Virus record (IMG/VR): IMGVR_UViG_3300008469_000008
Location: 1 to 39,297 of that record
Source of the DNA: a virus
Reading direction: 5' to 3' (one strand)
DNA length: 39,297 nucleotides
The translations under genes were made by a program, and so were the position numbers. Below are positions 15,911 to 24,093 of the stretch, one piece after another. Within the stretch, counting starts at the first letter, position 1. The number at the start of each line of letters is the position of its first letter. Under the pieces are notes generated by a model. It saw nothing but the letters and a program-made list of their open reading frames with translations, did no database searches and had not been told where the DNA came from.

Positions 15911-16257
15911 TATTTTATTACCTGTATAACTTTACGACTGATCATATCATCAAGTTGATTACCATATTTAGCAACAATCGTTGGGTCTATCTTATCAATA
16001 TATTTCCGAGCTGCATAAAGTTTTTCATTACCTGCCAATTTAATAGACCCGGTCTTTGCATGTTCACGGGCTTTACCTTCTGCATAATTAATAGCATTAT
16101 CTAGTATACGTTCAATACGATCATTTTCAAAACCATACTTAGTAACATCGATCTTTGTTGTGATAAGTTTTTTAACATATACACCTAAGACGGTAAGGCC
16201 TAAACTAATTACAATTGTTATGGTCTGAAAGATCAACTCCTGGGTTGCTGTTTCCAT
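15910..16257 (-). CDS. Holin-like protein (LLH-type)
   Basis: This 115-residue protein has one N-terminal transmembrane segment (about residues 8-28, FQTITIVISLGLTVLGVYVK) followed by a long soluble helix and a C-terminal ARKYIDKIDPTIVAKYGNQL region. This is the layout of superfamily 6 LLH-type phage holins, which are often near 110-150 residues long. It precedes the spanin and endolysin candidates, supporting a lysis role. A second candidate with one membrane helix lies immediately upstream. Confidence 0.65.
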   Translation of the reverse strand: METATQELIFQTITIVISLGLTVLGVYVKKLITTKIDVTKYGFENDRIERILDNAINYAEGKAREHAKTGSIKLAGNEKLYAARKYIDKIDPTIVAKYGNQLDDMISRKVIQVIK

Positions 16258-16268
16258 TTTATTTCCTT

Positions 16269-16613
16269 TTAGTTTTGTTGGAAGGCTTTACCTTCGATTA
16301 TCTTACATATTTTATCTAAAGTGGCGTTCATGTGGTTCATTTCTGCCACAAGCTTTTCTTCCATACGATCCATCGACTCATCATATTTTTTCCTCGTGAT
16401 AAATACCTCATATACAAATTTTTCTGTTGCATAAGTCCTATCTAAAGCTTCAACCATTCTTAATTGAGTTTTTTCTAAAACGTTAATCCTATTTTTACTT
16501 TTGTCATCATTTTCAGATAATTCACTAATAGTCAGATGACTCTGTGAGACCTTCCAAATTAGACCTAAAATAAAAATAGCCAATGTTACCAAACCACCAA
16601 ACTCGAACGTCAT
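16269..16613 (-). CDS. Membrane-anchored coiled-coil protein of lysis cassette
   Basis: This 114-residue protein has a strong N-terminal membrane segment (about residues 5-22, GGLVTLAIFILGLIWKV) followed by charged helices (SELSENDDKSKNRINVLEKT and KKYDESMDRMEEKLVAEMNH). The topology, one N-terminal helix and a periplasmic or cytoplasmic coiled coil, is shared by i-spanins, antiholins and small phage membrane proteins. It is the better sized i-spanin candidate in the cassette, but it is not adjacent to the lipoprotein gene. I cannot separate these roles from sequence. Confidence 0.55.
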   Translation of the reverse strand: MTFEFGGLVTLAIFILGLIWKVSQSHLTISELSENDDKSKNRINVLEKTQLRMVEALDRTYATEKFVYEVFITRKKYDESMDRMEEKLVAEMNHMNATLDKICKIIEGKAFQQN

Positions 16614-16629
16614 TTATTCCTCCTAAAAT

Positions 16630-17163
16630 TTAATTATCATGCAAAATAATCCCGTGACATGAGACTCTAAAATAATCCATACCGCTTAAATCATCCTGAA
16701 TAATAATTTTTAAATCTTTATCTAAAATAATAGGGGCATTACCATTATATGTTTCTGTAAAATCCCAGGTACCATATATTAATGATTTAGTAATCCCGTT
16801 GATCTTAACAGCTTGTGCTGCTACATTTGAAGATATAAGCATAGTATCACCATTAGTTTTCAAATTTGCACTACCATTTATTGCTGGTGTTCCAGGGTTT
16901 GCTTGAAACTCAACCCCCTTTACTAGAGCTGGGATATTACCAAACTCTGATAAATCCATTAAATCATTTGCCCCGATGAGAAATGTTACACGTTCAAGAA
17001 GTAAATCAGTTAATGGTAAGTCTTCAAGAGTAAATTCAACGGGGGATATTGATCCATCCACCGACAAAATATCAGAACTATTATTTTTAAACTTTAAATA
17101 AAAACTGTCATTTGCCTGAACCGAGTTTGTATCGATTTGTAAATTATTATACTTGACCGGCAT
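16630..17163 (-). CDS. Unrecognised beta-rich protein
   Basis: I do not recognise this 177-residue protein. It is predicted strand-rich from its alternating pattern, low in Cys, with segments NSSDILSVDGSISPVEFTLE, NGSANLKTNGDTMLISSNVA and a C-terminal YFRVSCHGIILHDN. The repeating Asn/Asp/Ser/Thr composition fits a virion surface or decoration protein. It lies between the large terminase and the lysis genes and has its own L-type promoter element (17182-17190), suggesting it is made in quantity late in infection. Confidence 0.6.
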   Translation of the reverse strand: MPVKYNNLQIDTNSVQANDSFYLKFKNNSSDILSVDGSISPVEFTLEDLPLTDLLLERVTFLIGANDLMDLSEFGNIPALVKGVEFQANPGTPAINGSANLKTNGDTMLISSNVAAQAVKINGITKSLIYGTWDFTETYNGNAPIILDKDLKIIIQDDLSGMDYFRVSCHGIILHDN

Positions 17164-17181
17164 ATTGGATCCTTTATGATA

Positions 17182-17190
17182 ATTGTATCA
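17182..17190 (-). promoter_or_regulatory. L-type late promoter element TGATACAAT
   Basis: TGATACAAT on the minus strand, 18 nt before the ATG of the 177-residue protein, in the short gap after the large terminase gene. Confidence 0.6.
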
Positions 17191-17196
17191 TATCCG

Positions 17197-18558
17197 TCAT
17201 GACATCATAGCATCGATTGCAGAAGATTTGGTATTAAAAAATGACATTATGAATGCGTCAGCTATATTCGGGGATTTTATTTGACGCTTTTTAAGGTCAT
17301 CTTTACTCTCAACTTTAACCTTACCACTCTTATCAAAATCACGATTTGGTGTAGATAACTCATCAATTAGTTGTCTCAATTCGGGTAAAGAACTATCGAG
17401 ACTTATAATATCACCATCATCAATTTCATAACCTTTAGTAACTGCATTATAAGTTTTCTTACATCGTTCAGCTATATCCCACCAAGCTTGAGCTTTTAAG
17501 TTACCAAAGAAGTCTTTATTCTTAACACCAATATCATACATCTTATCTGGATCTTGTACTGCGTCACCAGCATTGAATTTCTTATATCGGATATTGTGAA
17601 CTGATCTACCGTTAGCGTTATTGAAATCTCTGAAGTTACTCCCAGCAGAAGCTCCAACACCGATTGAGTCATAAACAATAATGCTTCGATCTTTCATAGC
17701 TTCATTGAATACCTTTTTAGAACTCTTATTCAATTCGTCTTCACCAGCCTGCCACTCTTCAATATGATAACAGTGTTGACCATGACGTTTGACTAGGGCA
17801 CACTTATCGTCGCCACTATCAGCAATATCAAAGCCGATCACTCGTTTACCTGATGGTTCGACTTTTAATTTGCTATGAGCGTCGATACAAGCTTCTAACC
17901 AACTTCTTTTGATAATAGACTCATTACTGTCTTCTTTGGCTATACCGAGATATACATATTCGTATTCTTTATAGTCTTCACGTTTAAGTTTTTCGATTTT
18001 TCTTTTCATGGTATTAGTTAGAAAAGGATTTTCATCATAATTGATATGACGGACAATAGTCCCGTTAGCCGGATCGTGTTTAAATGTCTCTACAAAATCC
18101 GTAACTAACCTTGGATTATATAAGATCCAACACTCAGATCCTTCAGCTCTAATCGTAGGCTCAATAACTTCCCATTGTTTCTTAGTGAGACCTTCAGCCT
18201 CTTCAATCCAACAAATGTCAGCACCTTCAAAACCTTTGATGTCCGCTAAATTCCGATTAATACCATAGAAATGAAATTCTGATCCGGTAGTCTTATGTTT
18301 AATAGAAGTATTGAGAATATCAAACTCGTCAGTAAGACCTAAGTTTTCAATCTGGATAACCAGGATAGCATATACAGACTCGGCAATCTTATTTTGGAAT
18401 TGCCTGATACATAAGAATTTAACTTTATATTTAGAAGCTAAGAAAATAGAGAAGCCTGCAGTGTCCCAAGTTTTAGACGAAGCACGTCCACCTTTTAGGA
18501 CTTTAATATCGGCCTTAGTTTTCCAGAACTGTTTAAGATTAGGGTTCAGTTTGCTCAT
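17197..18558 (-). CDS. Terminase large subunit
   Basis: This 453-residue protein is the ATP-driven DNA packaging motor and headful nuclease. The ATPase domain has Walker A GGRASSKT (residues 23-30) and Walker B ICWIEEAEG (about 115-123), typical of the PBSX-like large terminases. The C-terminal RNase H-like nuclease shows three expected acidic positions: VIGFDIADSGDDK, IIVYDSIGVGAS and NIADAFIMSFF. Length is normal. A nuclease-type terminase and a circular assembly are compatible with headful packaging. It starts 3 nt after a tiny membrane-protein gene and its start is preceded by that gene's TAA. Confidence 0.93.
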   Translation of the reverse strand: MSKLNPNLKQFWKTKADIKVLKGGRASSKTWDTAGFSIFLASKYKVKFLCIRQFQNKIAESVYAILVIQIENLGLTDEFDILNTSIKHKTTGSEFHFYGINRNLADIKGFEGADICWIEEAEGLTKKQWEVIEPTIRAEGSECWILYNPRLVTDFVETFKHDPANGTIVRHINYDENPFLTNTMKRKIEKLKREDYKEYEYVYLGIAKEDSNESIIKRSWLEACIDAHSKLKVEPSGKRVIGFDIADSGDDKCALVKRHGQHCYHIEEWQAGEDELNKSSKKVFNEAMKDRSIIVYDSIGVGASAGSNFRDFNNANGRSVHNIRYKKFNAGDAVQDPDKMYDIGVKNKDFFGNLKAQAWWDIAERCKKTYNAVTKGYEIDDGDIISLDSSLPELRQLIDELSTPNRDFDKSGKVKVESKDDLKKRQIKSPNIADAFIMSFFNTKSSAIDAMMS

Positions 18559-18561
18559 TAT

Positions 18562-18663
18562 TTAAAACAACCAATAAGCTAATAAACTATAGAATAATAA
18601 ACCTGATACTATTATTGATAACCAGGTTATACATCTAATATGCTTCAACATAAAAGCTTTCAT
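18562..18663 (-). CDS. Tiny membrane protein between terminase genes
   Basis: A 33-codon frame (MKAFMLKHIRCITWLSIIVS, then a hydrophobic helix to the end, LLAYWLF) fills the gap between the terminase subunits. Two adjacent in-frame ATGs exist at 18666 and 18663; the GAGGAG site inside the small terminase end is 5 nt from the second. The product is almost wholly one transmembrane segment with a positively charged N-terminus (N-in/C-out by the positive-inside rule). It may be a small holin partner or an inner-membrane effector; function unknown. Confidence 0.6.
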   Translation of the reverse strand: MKAFMLKHIRCITWLSIIVSGLLFYSLLAYWLF

Positions 18664-19208
18664 CATAACTCCTCATCGTCATAGAAATCATTGAAGTTAT
18701 TATTGACAACTTGCTTAGGGGCTTTTTGACGATTATCTTTTTCGAATACACCAAGATGTTTACCTAATAATTCGAGGGCCTTGATTTTATCAGACCTTTT
18801 ATATTCATCAATAGTTTCTTCTTTACGTTTACCATTTTTATCTTCGACTTTTAAAACAGTTGATTTGAAGCTTGCTGTTGCCTTAGCAGCACGATCATTT
18901 AATTCATGTGGTTGTAATAGTTCACCCGTTATATCACAATAAAAATCTTTCACATCACAGAATGCAATATCCATCAATTCTTTAACAATCATATCCTGGG
19001 TGAGATTGACTCTTTCAGCTCTTTGCTCCATCAGTTCTTTCAGGTAAGCCATAACGTTTGGATGGGATAACATTCTAGAAGCTGCTGTTGCCGCAGCACT
19101 AGGATTATGACCTGATCTTACTGCAGCTTGATAACCGTTGAAATCAATGATGTATTCTCTAGCAAAGTCCTTTTGTTTTTGTGTTATTTCAATTTTTGTA
19201 TCAAACAT
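18663..19208 (-). CDS. Terminase small subunit
   Basis: This 181-residue protein fits the Terminase_2 family, which recognises the packaging start site. The N-terminus (ITQKQKDFAREYIIDFNGYQ with AAVRSGHNPSAAATAASRML) is the family's helix-turn-helix, and VMAYLKELMEQRAERVNLTQ follows as usual. The central part (DIAFCDVKDFYCDITGELL) and the IKALELLGKHLGVFEKD segment are the standard second half that forms the oligomer ring. The acidic C-terminal tail ends NDFYDDEEL. It is adjacent to the large subunit gene, separated only by the tiny membrane protein. Confidence 0.9.
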   Translation of the reverse strand: MFDTKIEITQKQKDFAREYIIDFNGYQAAVRSGHNPSAAATAASRMLSHPNVMAYLKELMEQRAERVNLTQDMIVKELMDIAFCDVKDFYCDITGELLQPHELNDRAAKATASFKSTVLKVEDKNGKRKEETIDEYKRSDKIKALELLGKHLGVFEKDNRQKAPKQVVNNNFNDFYDDEEL

Positions 19209-19229
19209 CGTATAAGCTCCTTAAACTGA

Positions 19230-19493
19230 CTATCTATCCAAATCAGTATTAACCCTGACTCGCTTTTCTTTTTCTCTTTTAAGGTATGCTATTTTGCGAT
19301 CTACTTGGGGTTTAGCCCAAGGCTCTACTTCAAAACCTAACACACCGATTAAAATCATCATAGTATTATGACTACATTCGTACTTTTTTGCCAGCTCTCT
19401 AATATGTATTCCTGACTCATAGTCTTTTACAACTTCATCTTTCTTTTCATAATAAAGATCGACAACTCTTTTACTTTTTTTCTTTTTATACAT
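19230..19493 (-). CDS. Small HTH DNA-binding protein at head of late operon
   Basis: I start this gene at the ATG at 19493 (87 residues), 7 nt after a GGAG site; a TTG 12 nt upstream lies on the binding site itself and is unlikely. Residues about 22-52 (VVKDYESGIHIRELAKKYEC and following SHNTMM) have the resolvase/Hin-type helix-turn-helix pattern. The remainder is highly basic. It is the first gene after the divergent P-type promoter, so it may regulate late transcription or assist terminase; neither can be shown from sequence. Confidence 0.65.
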   Translation of the reverse strand: MYKKKKSKRVVDLYYEKKDEVVKDYESGIHIRELAKKYECSHNTMMILIGVLGFEVEPWAKPQVDRKIAYLKREKEKRVRVNTDLDR

Positions 19494-19520
19494 AATTTTC
19501 TCCAAACCTTCGATAATTAC

Positions 19521-19553
19521 ATTATAGTCAATCTTACATTATATCAACATTAA
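19521..19553 (-). promoter_or_regulatory. P-type promoter P6, drives late arm
   Basis: On the minus strand: TTAATG (19553-19548), ATAATG (19542-19537, exactly 11 bp on) and the perfect -10 TATAAT (19526-19521, 16 bp after the second hexamer start). It is 27 nt from the HTH gene ATG and is the only minus-strand copy of the family I found. The first hexamer lies in the palindrome ACATTAATGT (19547-19556). Confidence 0.75.
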
Positions 19554-19561
19554 TGTATAAT
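19533..19561 (+). promoter_or_regulatory. Possible divergent plus-strand promoter
   Basis: The plus strand carries CTTACA (19533-19538) and TATAAT (19556-19561) with a 17-bp gap, a normal spacing for a sigma-70 promoter. It overlaps P6 on the other strand, so the two would compete. If active it makes a transcript of about 320 nt of hairpin-rich leader before the primase gene. It lacks the tandem hexamers of the P family. Confidence 0.4.
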
Positions 19562-19572
19562 AGTATCACATA

Positions 19573-19597
19573 CCACGGACAAAGTAACATTCCGTGG
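19573..19597 (+). other. Small hairpin in the divergent region
   Basis: CCACGGA and TCCGTGG form a perfect 7-bp stem around an 11-nt loop. It lies between the divergent promoters and the large inverted repeat and could be an operator or leader hairpin. Confidence 0.5.
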
Positions 19598-19616
19598 CCA
19601 AAAATAAAGGAACGCG

Positions 19617-19829
19617 TATTTCCCGTTTCTCTTTTTCTTACCCCATTTATGCCCTATCCCCCTTTTACGCTATATAATAGAAAAGACTATTTTTAGCATA
19701 AAAGGCTATTATTTTATTAATATATTATCGTATCGGTCATTTTATATATTAACGCAAAAAGGGGGATAGGGCATAAGGGGTCCTCCAAAATAAAAAGAGA
19801 AACGGGAAATATCTGTTTCTCTTTTTATT
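19617..19829. repeat. Large interrupted palindrome, origin or control region
   Basis: Two blocks are repeated in inverted order around an AT-rich core. Block A (19617-19636, 20 bp) matches 19792-19811 perfectly; block B (19648-19666, 19 bp, TATGCCCTATCCCCCTTTT) matches 19757-19775 perfectly. An ACCCC/GGGGT pair also flanks B. The core (19671-19750) is nearly all A/T and contains TATATAATAG and ATTAATATATTATC. A third, partial copy of A (19815-19829) lies downstream. The 397-bp region around it has no gene, and sits at the divergence of the two arms. It fits a replication origin or bidirectional regulatory site; sequence alone does not decide which. Confidence 0.85.
19789..19829. terminator. 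Terminator-like hairpin that competes with the larger palindrome
   Basis: AATAAAAAGAGAAAC (19789-19803) and GTTTCTCTTTTTATT (19815-19829) form a perfect 15-bp stem with an 11-nt loop, followed by a T-rich end in both directions. The left strand of this stem is also the right arm of block A in the large palindrome, so only one of the two structures can form at a time. On the plus strand it would stop leader transcripts just before P1. Confidence 0.55.
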
Positions 19830-19832
19830 CAT

Positions 19833-19865
19833 TTAATCTAATCTTAATGAGATTTTAATTACAAT
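19833..19865 (+). promoter_or_regulatory. P-type promoter P1, primase-helicase operon
   Basis: TTAATC (19833), TTAATG (19844, 11 bp on) and -10 TACAAT (19860, 16 bp after the second hexamer start). It is 25 nt before the primase-helicase ATG, which has an AAAAAGGAG ribosome binding site. Confidence 0.7.
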
Positions 19866-19890
19866 TCTTTACTTAAAAAGGAGATATTTA

Positions 19891-22335
19891 ATGACAAAAG
19901 CCGTTTATGATAAATATTTTAGACAAGGTTTTCAACTGATTGAACTCGGTGAAGATAAGAAACCATTAAAGAAAAGAGTAATAAATGGTAAATGTAAAAA
20001 ACAATCTGAACCATTTGACGAAGAGAAATTTTATGCTATCGTTCCATCTGAGAAACTATTAATAATTGATGTAGATATTAAAAATGGTAAAAAAGGTTTA
20101 GAGTCACTTGCTAAATTGGAAGCTGACCTCATGATGGATCTTGAACCATGTGTCCGTACGGGTAGTGGTGGAATACATATATATGTTACTTTAGATAAAC
20201 CTGTCCGTATAATACAAAAAGAATATCCAGACATAGATTTTATTGGCCACAAGGCTAACGATCGACTATGTACACCGTATGCGGTTGCTGGAGGTCAAAC
20301 TATACAGTTAAGTGGTAAAGATTATACTTATGAGTTATTGAAACCTGATGAGTCACTAATTATCAATGAAATTGATGAGATTAGTGAATTACTTGAAATT
20401 GATGTTGTACAAGTTGAAGCTGATAACAATATGATGTCAATCGATGATCTATATGAAAAGAAAACCCCAGATGAGATTAGATCGTTACTATCATGGTTAG
20501 ACGCTTCGGATTATCATGAATGGATGGCTAATGCTTCGGCTATTAAGCGTGAGCTCGGTAATACCAAAAAAGCTTTTGAGATTTTCAACGAGTGGTCCAA
20601 AACTGCAGACAACTATGATGATCGTGACGCTTGTCTGAAAAAATGGAAAGAAGTTGGTGATTATCAAGGTCAACCAAGAACGATGGCTACATTATATATG
20701 AATGCCTTATCTAATAAAACCAATAAGATTATTAGTGAGATTAACAAATGTGAAGATCCTGAAGAACTATATAGATTAGTTAATGATGAAAAATGGCTTG
20801 ATTATCCCCGCTTTACAAATAAACTGATCAATAATGAGATTACCAAATCATACAGGACTCACTCTCAGGATCTTGGTGAGAATTTACTTTATAATGATTG
20901 CCAAAAACGAACTAAGGTTTTATACGGTAAAGACTTTGTAGATTATGATCAACTTGAAGCAGCTAGTCATGATGACGGCTTTTCTGATTATGTTATGGTT
21001 GGGTCGTTTACTAGAAACCCTTATTTTAGATTATCGGATGGATCTAGATATAACTTAGAAATGATGGGTATGCTATTAGATAAACCTTTAGTCGATATAT
21101 CCAAAAAGCTTAAACTAAAAAAGACCATGACTGTTCAAGTTGCTTTTAGAAATAAGTTAATCGATCATGCAACTAATCATGAGTATAACCCTACAACTAA
21201 TGATCGTGTATTCATAAATGACCGTGGCCAAAGAATACTAAATCTTTTTGATCCCAAAACAGTACCCGTTGAAACTGATTTGACAAATGAAGGCCAAAAG
21301 CTTATTCGTAAATTTATAAACCATTTAAGTAATCTTATGAGTAAAGATGAAGCTGATGTGCTTTTAGATTGGATGGCGTATGCGGCTCAAAATCCAGGTA
21401 AGAAAATACTATGGGTACCGCTCATTCAGTCGGTTGAAGGTGTTGGTAAATCTTTAATAGGTAACTTATTAATCAATCACGTATTTGGTACTCAAAATGC
21501 CGGTGTTGTCGATAGTGTTATTATTGCTGAGAAAAATAACTCATGGGCCTCAAGTAAGATGTTAAGAATACTTGAAGAGATCAAATTATCAGGTCATAAT
21601 AGATATGAGGTTTTAAATCAACTTAAACCATTAATCACAAATCCGACAATAACAAGAGTTGAAAAGTTTGAGGTATCTATGGAAGTTCGTAACACTTGTA
21701 ATTTCATAGCATTTACAAATTTCAAAGACGCATTACCTATTGATGAGCATGACCGCCGTTGGTGGTTAGTCTTCTCACCTATAGACTCATTAGATCAACT
21801 TGAAAAAGTGGTTGGTCAAAATCGTCAAGACTATTTCCAACCATTACATGAGTTATCCAGACCAGATAGTGCTTATGGTACCGAATTTAAAACCTATCTA
21901 TTAAACCGCGATATTAGTAACTTTAATCCAAACTTTCCACCTGAGTCGAAACATAAAGAAGAATTAGCTGAAATTGAGAAAGCTAAATTAACGGGTATAG
22001 ACGAGGTTCAAGACCTGATCAACTACCTATATAAAGACTCAACGGATAAAGTTGTTAATATGACCTTATTACGTGAGGCTAGTGAGCTGGCATTCGATAA
22101 CGGTAAACGTATAACACCAAGAGGCCTAAAACCTATTGAGATTAGAGCCGCACTTAAAAAGCTTGGTTACAAATCAGTATCTAAAAAAGATTTTGGCGAT
22201 GCTGATTGGAAAGGATTAAGTCCCGTGTATTATCATACTAAGACTTGTACGATACCCGAAGCTTGCAGACTTTGGAAAGAAACTAAAACTGTAGACTTTA
22301 TGGCAGATCAATTTGATGATCTAGATGAATTATAA
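19891..22335 (+). CDS. Primase-helicase (Prim-Pol + SF3-type helicase)
   Basis: This 814-residue protein opens the replication operon. The N-terminal 170 residues are a Prim-Pol-type archaeo-eukaryotic primase: IIDVDIKNGKKG (Asp60, Asp62) is motif I and TGSGGIHIYV (His96) is motif II. Residues about 190-265 (IRSLLSWLDASDYHEWMANA) resemble the PriCT-2 linker. The C-terminal part is an SF3-type helicase (DUF5906-like) with Walker A EGVGKS near residue 517, an acidic ILEEIK Walker B-like strand and the NFIAFTNFKDALPIDEHDRR arginine-containing motif. It should make primers and unwind DNA at the fork. Placement next to the palindromic region favours an origin-related role. Confidence 0.9.
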   Translation: MTKAVYDKYFRQGFQLIELGEDKKPLKKRVINGKCKKQSEPFDEEKFYAIVPSEKLLIIDVDIKNGKKGLESLAKLEADLMMDLEPCVRTGSGGIHIYVTLDKPVRIIQKEYPDIDFIGHKANDRLCTPYAVAGGQTIQLSGKDYTYELLKPDESLIINEIDEISELLEIDVVQVEADNNMMSIDDLYEKKTPDEIRSLLSWLDASDYHEWMANASAIKRELGNTKKAFEIFNEWSKTADNYDDRDACLKKWKEVGDYQGQPRTMATLYMNALSNKTNKIISEINKCEDPEELYRLVNDEKWLDYPRFTNKLINNEITKSYRTHSQDLGENLLYNDCQKRTKVLYGKDFVDYDQLEAASHDDGFSDYVMVGSFTRNPYFRLSDGSRYNLEMMGMLLDKPLVDISKKLKLKKTMTVQVAFRNKLIDHATNHEYNPTTNDRVFINDRGQRILNLFDPKTVPVETDLTNEGQKLIRKFINHLSNLMSKDEADVLLDWMAYAAQNPGKKILWVPLIQSVEGVGKSLIGNLLINHVFGTQNAGVVDSVIIAEKNNSWASSKMLRILEEIKLSGHNRYEVLNQLKPLITNPTITRVEKFEVSMEVRNTCNFIAFTNFKDALPIDEHDRRWWLVFSPIDSLDQLEKVVGQNRQDYFQPLHELSRPDSAYGTEFKTYLLNRDISNFNPNFPPESKHKEELAEIEKAKLTGIDEVQDLINYLYKDSTDKVVNMTLLREASELAFDNGKRITPRGLKPIEIRAALKKLGYKSVSKKDFGDADWKGLSPVYYHTKTCTIPEACRLWKETKTVDFMADQFDDLDEL

Positions 22336-22346
22336 TAAAAGGAAAA

Positions 22347-22832
22347 ATGATGAAAAAGAAAAAACATAAAGTAACAGTTAATATGACTGAAACACAAAAA
22401 GCTCAAGCGATAATTGTTAGTTCGTATATGCTTTATATTATTGATGGATTAATGAATGATAAAGGTAAAACTTTTGGATCGACTATAAACCTGAAACAAA
22501 AGCTTCACACTCAAACTCGTCAAGCTCAAAATATAGATTATGTGATGTTATCAAATCAAGCATGGCAAATGACGGTTGATAAATACAAGGATAAGAATTA
22601 TAGATTAATGATAGCCCACGCCGTAGAATGTTTTTACTTCGATAATCAGGAAGTATTAGATCTGATGTATGGTCCGGATTTAGTAAATCTTGTTTGGAGA
22701 TTTACATGTAAACAATTTGAAGGAGCTGAATATGAAACAGAAGTTATACCTGAAACAAATATCATTACTAAGGATTTAACCGAGTCAATGAGAAAAGTAA
22801 TTTTCGACCATTTACAAAAACAAAAAGGATAA
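22347..22832 (+). CDS. Unrecognised replication-operon protein
   Basis: I do not recognise this 161-residue protein. It is helical, with a basic start (MMKKKKHKVTVNMTETQKAQ), a middle QAQNIDYVMLSNQAWQMTVD and HAVECFYFDNQEVLDLMYGP. Two adjacent ATGs (22347, 22350) are possible; the AAAAGG site is 4 and 7 nt away respectively. It lies 11 nt after the primase-helicase and 4 nt before the SF1 helicase, so it probably takes part in replication or loading; there is no motif to say how. Confidence 0.7.
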   Translation: MMKKKKHKVTVNMTETQKAQAIIVSSYMLYIIDGLMNDKGKTFGSTINLKQKLHTQTRQAQNIDYVMLSNQAWQMTVDKYKDKNYRLMIAHAVECFYFDNQEVLDLMYGPDLVNLVWRFTCKQFEGAEYETEVIPETNIITKDLTESMRKVIFDHLQKQKG

Positions 22833-22836
22833 AAAG

Positions 22837-24093
22837 ATGGAATTAAGTAAAGATCAAAACAAAGCGTTAAAGTTAGCTCTAAGACCTGGACTCAATAGTT
22901 TGTTCATAACAGGTCAAGGTGGTACAGGTAAAAGTGAAATTATAAAAGTATTATGTGGGCAATTAAATCCTAGAGATTATATTTTATTAGCCCCTACCCA
23001 ATCAGCAGCTTTAAAGATAGGGGGAAAGACAATTCATAGTTTTTTCAAAGTAAAGCCTACGATCAATTTGAATGTTGAAAAAGAAGATGATGTTATAAGC
23101 TTCTGTCTCGACGAGATTGACACCGAAAGCGCTGACGGAAAAATCGTTATTATTGATGAAGCCTCTATGCTTGGTGAAAGGATGCTAACAGGTATCTTGA
23201 GTAGGATCAAACCTAAAAAGCTAATACTGTTTGGAGATCCTACTCAACTAAAACCAATTAAGGATAATCCCGTAGACTGGTCGGACTTCTGTGATGAGAC
23301 TGTATACCTTACTCATAATTTTAGAGTTCAAAATGAAGAGCTTAGAAGTATTATTGAAACATTCCGTGATGAAGGTCATGTAATTATGGACGCTGATACG
23401 GTCAGTGAAATATCAGACCTAGATTATTGCCCTAAAACGATTTATATGGCTCACACTAATGAAACTCTAAGTGCTATGCAAAAACACTTTTTAGGATATA
23501 GTAATGCCAAAATAGGTGATACTTTATTAACCTTTGGCAGCTGTGACGATAGTATTCAAAAAATTGTAAAAGTAGCAAATAAAGATATTCTTACAACTTA
23601 CTTTGGTAACAATGATTTGGTTGTGGTTACATCAGTACCAAGAATGATTGATAAAAATTTATGGTCATGTGATGTAGTTATTGAAAAAGATCATCTTAAT
23701 GGTACTGACTCAATCCAAGTAAATCAGTATAATAAAACTCCTTCAGTAATCGTTGGTGACTATAATATCTATAAGCGAACTTTACAAAGAAGATTTAAAA
23801 CAGCCCAAAATCGTCAAAAAGAATTGTTCAAAAAATATAAGGTTGATAAGAGTGCAATTCTTAAAAAGAAAATGACTACGGTTGAAAATGAAGATCTTAG
23901 ACTGAAATGGATCGATTACTTCAATTTGAAGAATTCACCATACGCTAGACATCATCAATTTAGAACTACATATAAGGCCCAAGGTCAATCATTTGATAGT
24001 GTAGTAATCGATTGGTATGACTTGCCGAGTAAAGACCATAAATATGTGGCTATGAGTCGAGCTCAGAATAATTTAATCTTGATTATGGATTAA
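22837..24093 (+). CDS. SF1 DNA helicase (Pif1/RecD/Dda-like)
   Basis: This 418-residue protein has all the SF1B helicase motifs: I GQGGTGKS (residues 26-33), II IIDEAS (about 106-111), III GDPTQLKPI (about 137-145), IV-like LTHNFR, V TYKAQGQSFDSV and VI YVAMSRAQNN near the end. This group (Pif1, RecD, T4 Dda) translocates 5' to 3' and helps replication start and recombination. The distinct middle (residues 280-345) is a Lys-rich insertion between the two RecA-like domains. It is the last gene of the P1 operon; promoter P2 overlaps its stop codon. Confidence 0.9.
   Translation: MELSKDQNKALKLALRPGLNSLFITGQGGTGKSEIIKVLCGQLNPRDYILLAPTQSAALKIGGKTIHSFFKVKPTINLNVEKEDDVISFCLDEIDTESADGKIVIIDEASMLGERMLTGILSRIKPKKLILFGDPTQLKPIKDNPVDWSDFCDETVYLTHNFRVQNEELRSIIETFRDEGHVIMDADTVSEISDLDYCPKTIYMAHTNETLSAMQKHFLGYSNAKIGDTLLTFGSCDDSIQKIVKVANKDILTTYFGNNDLVVVTSVPRMIDKNLWSCDVVIEKDHLNGTDSIQVNQYNKTPSVIVGDYNIYKRTLQRRFKTAQNRQKELFKKYKVDKSAILKKKMTTVENEDLRLKWIDYFNLKNSPYARHHQFRTTYKAQGQSFDSVVIDWYDLPSKDHKYVAMSRAQNNLILIMD

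Noticed and set aside
19230-19493. HTH protein as a lysogeny repressor
   Set aside because: It is on the late strand ahead of the terminase genes, is highly basic and small, and no integrase or attachment site accompanies it.
19494-19890. tRNA or other structured RNA gene in the long non-coding gap
   Set aside because: No cloverleaf, CCA end or conserved tRNA arms; the structure present is explained by the two-block palindrome and small hairpins.
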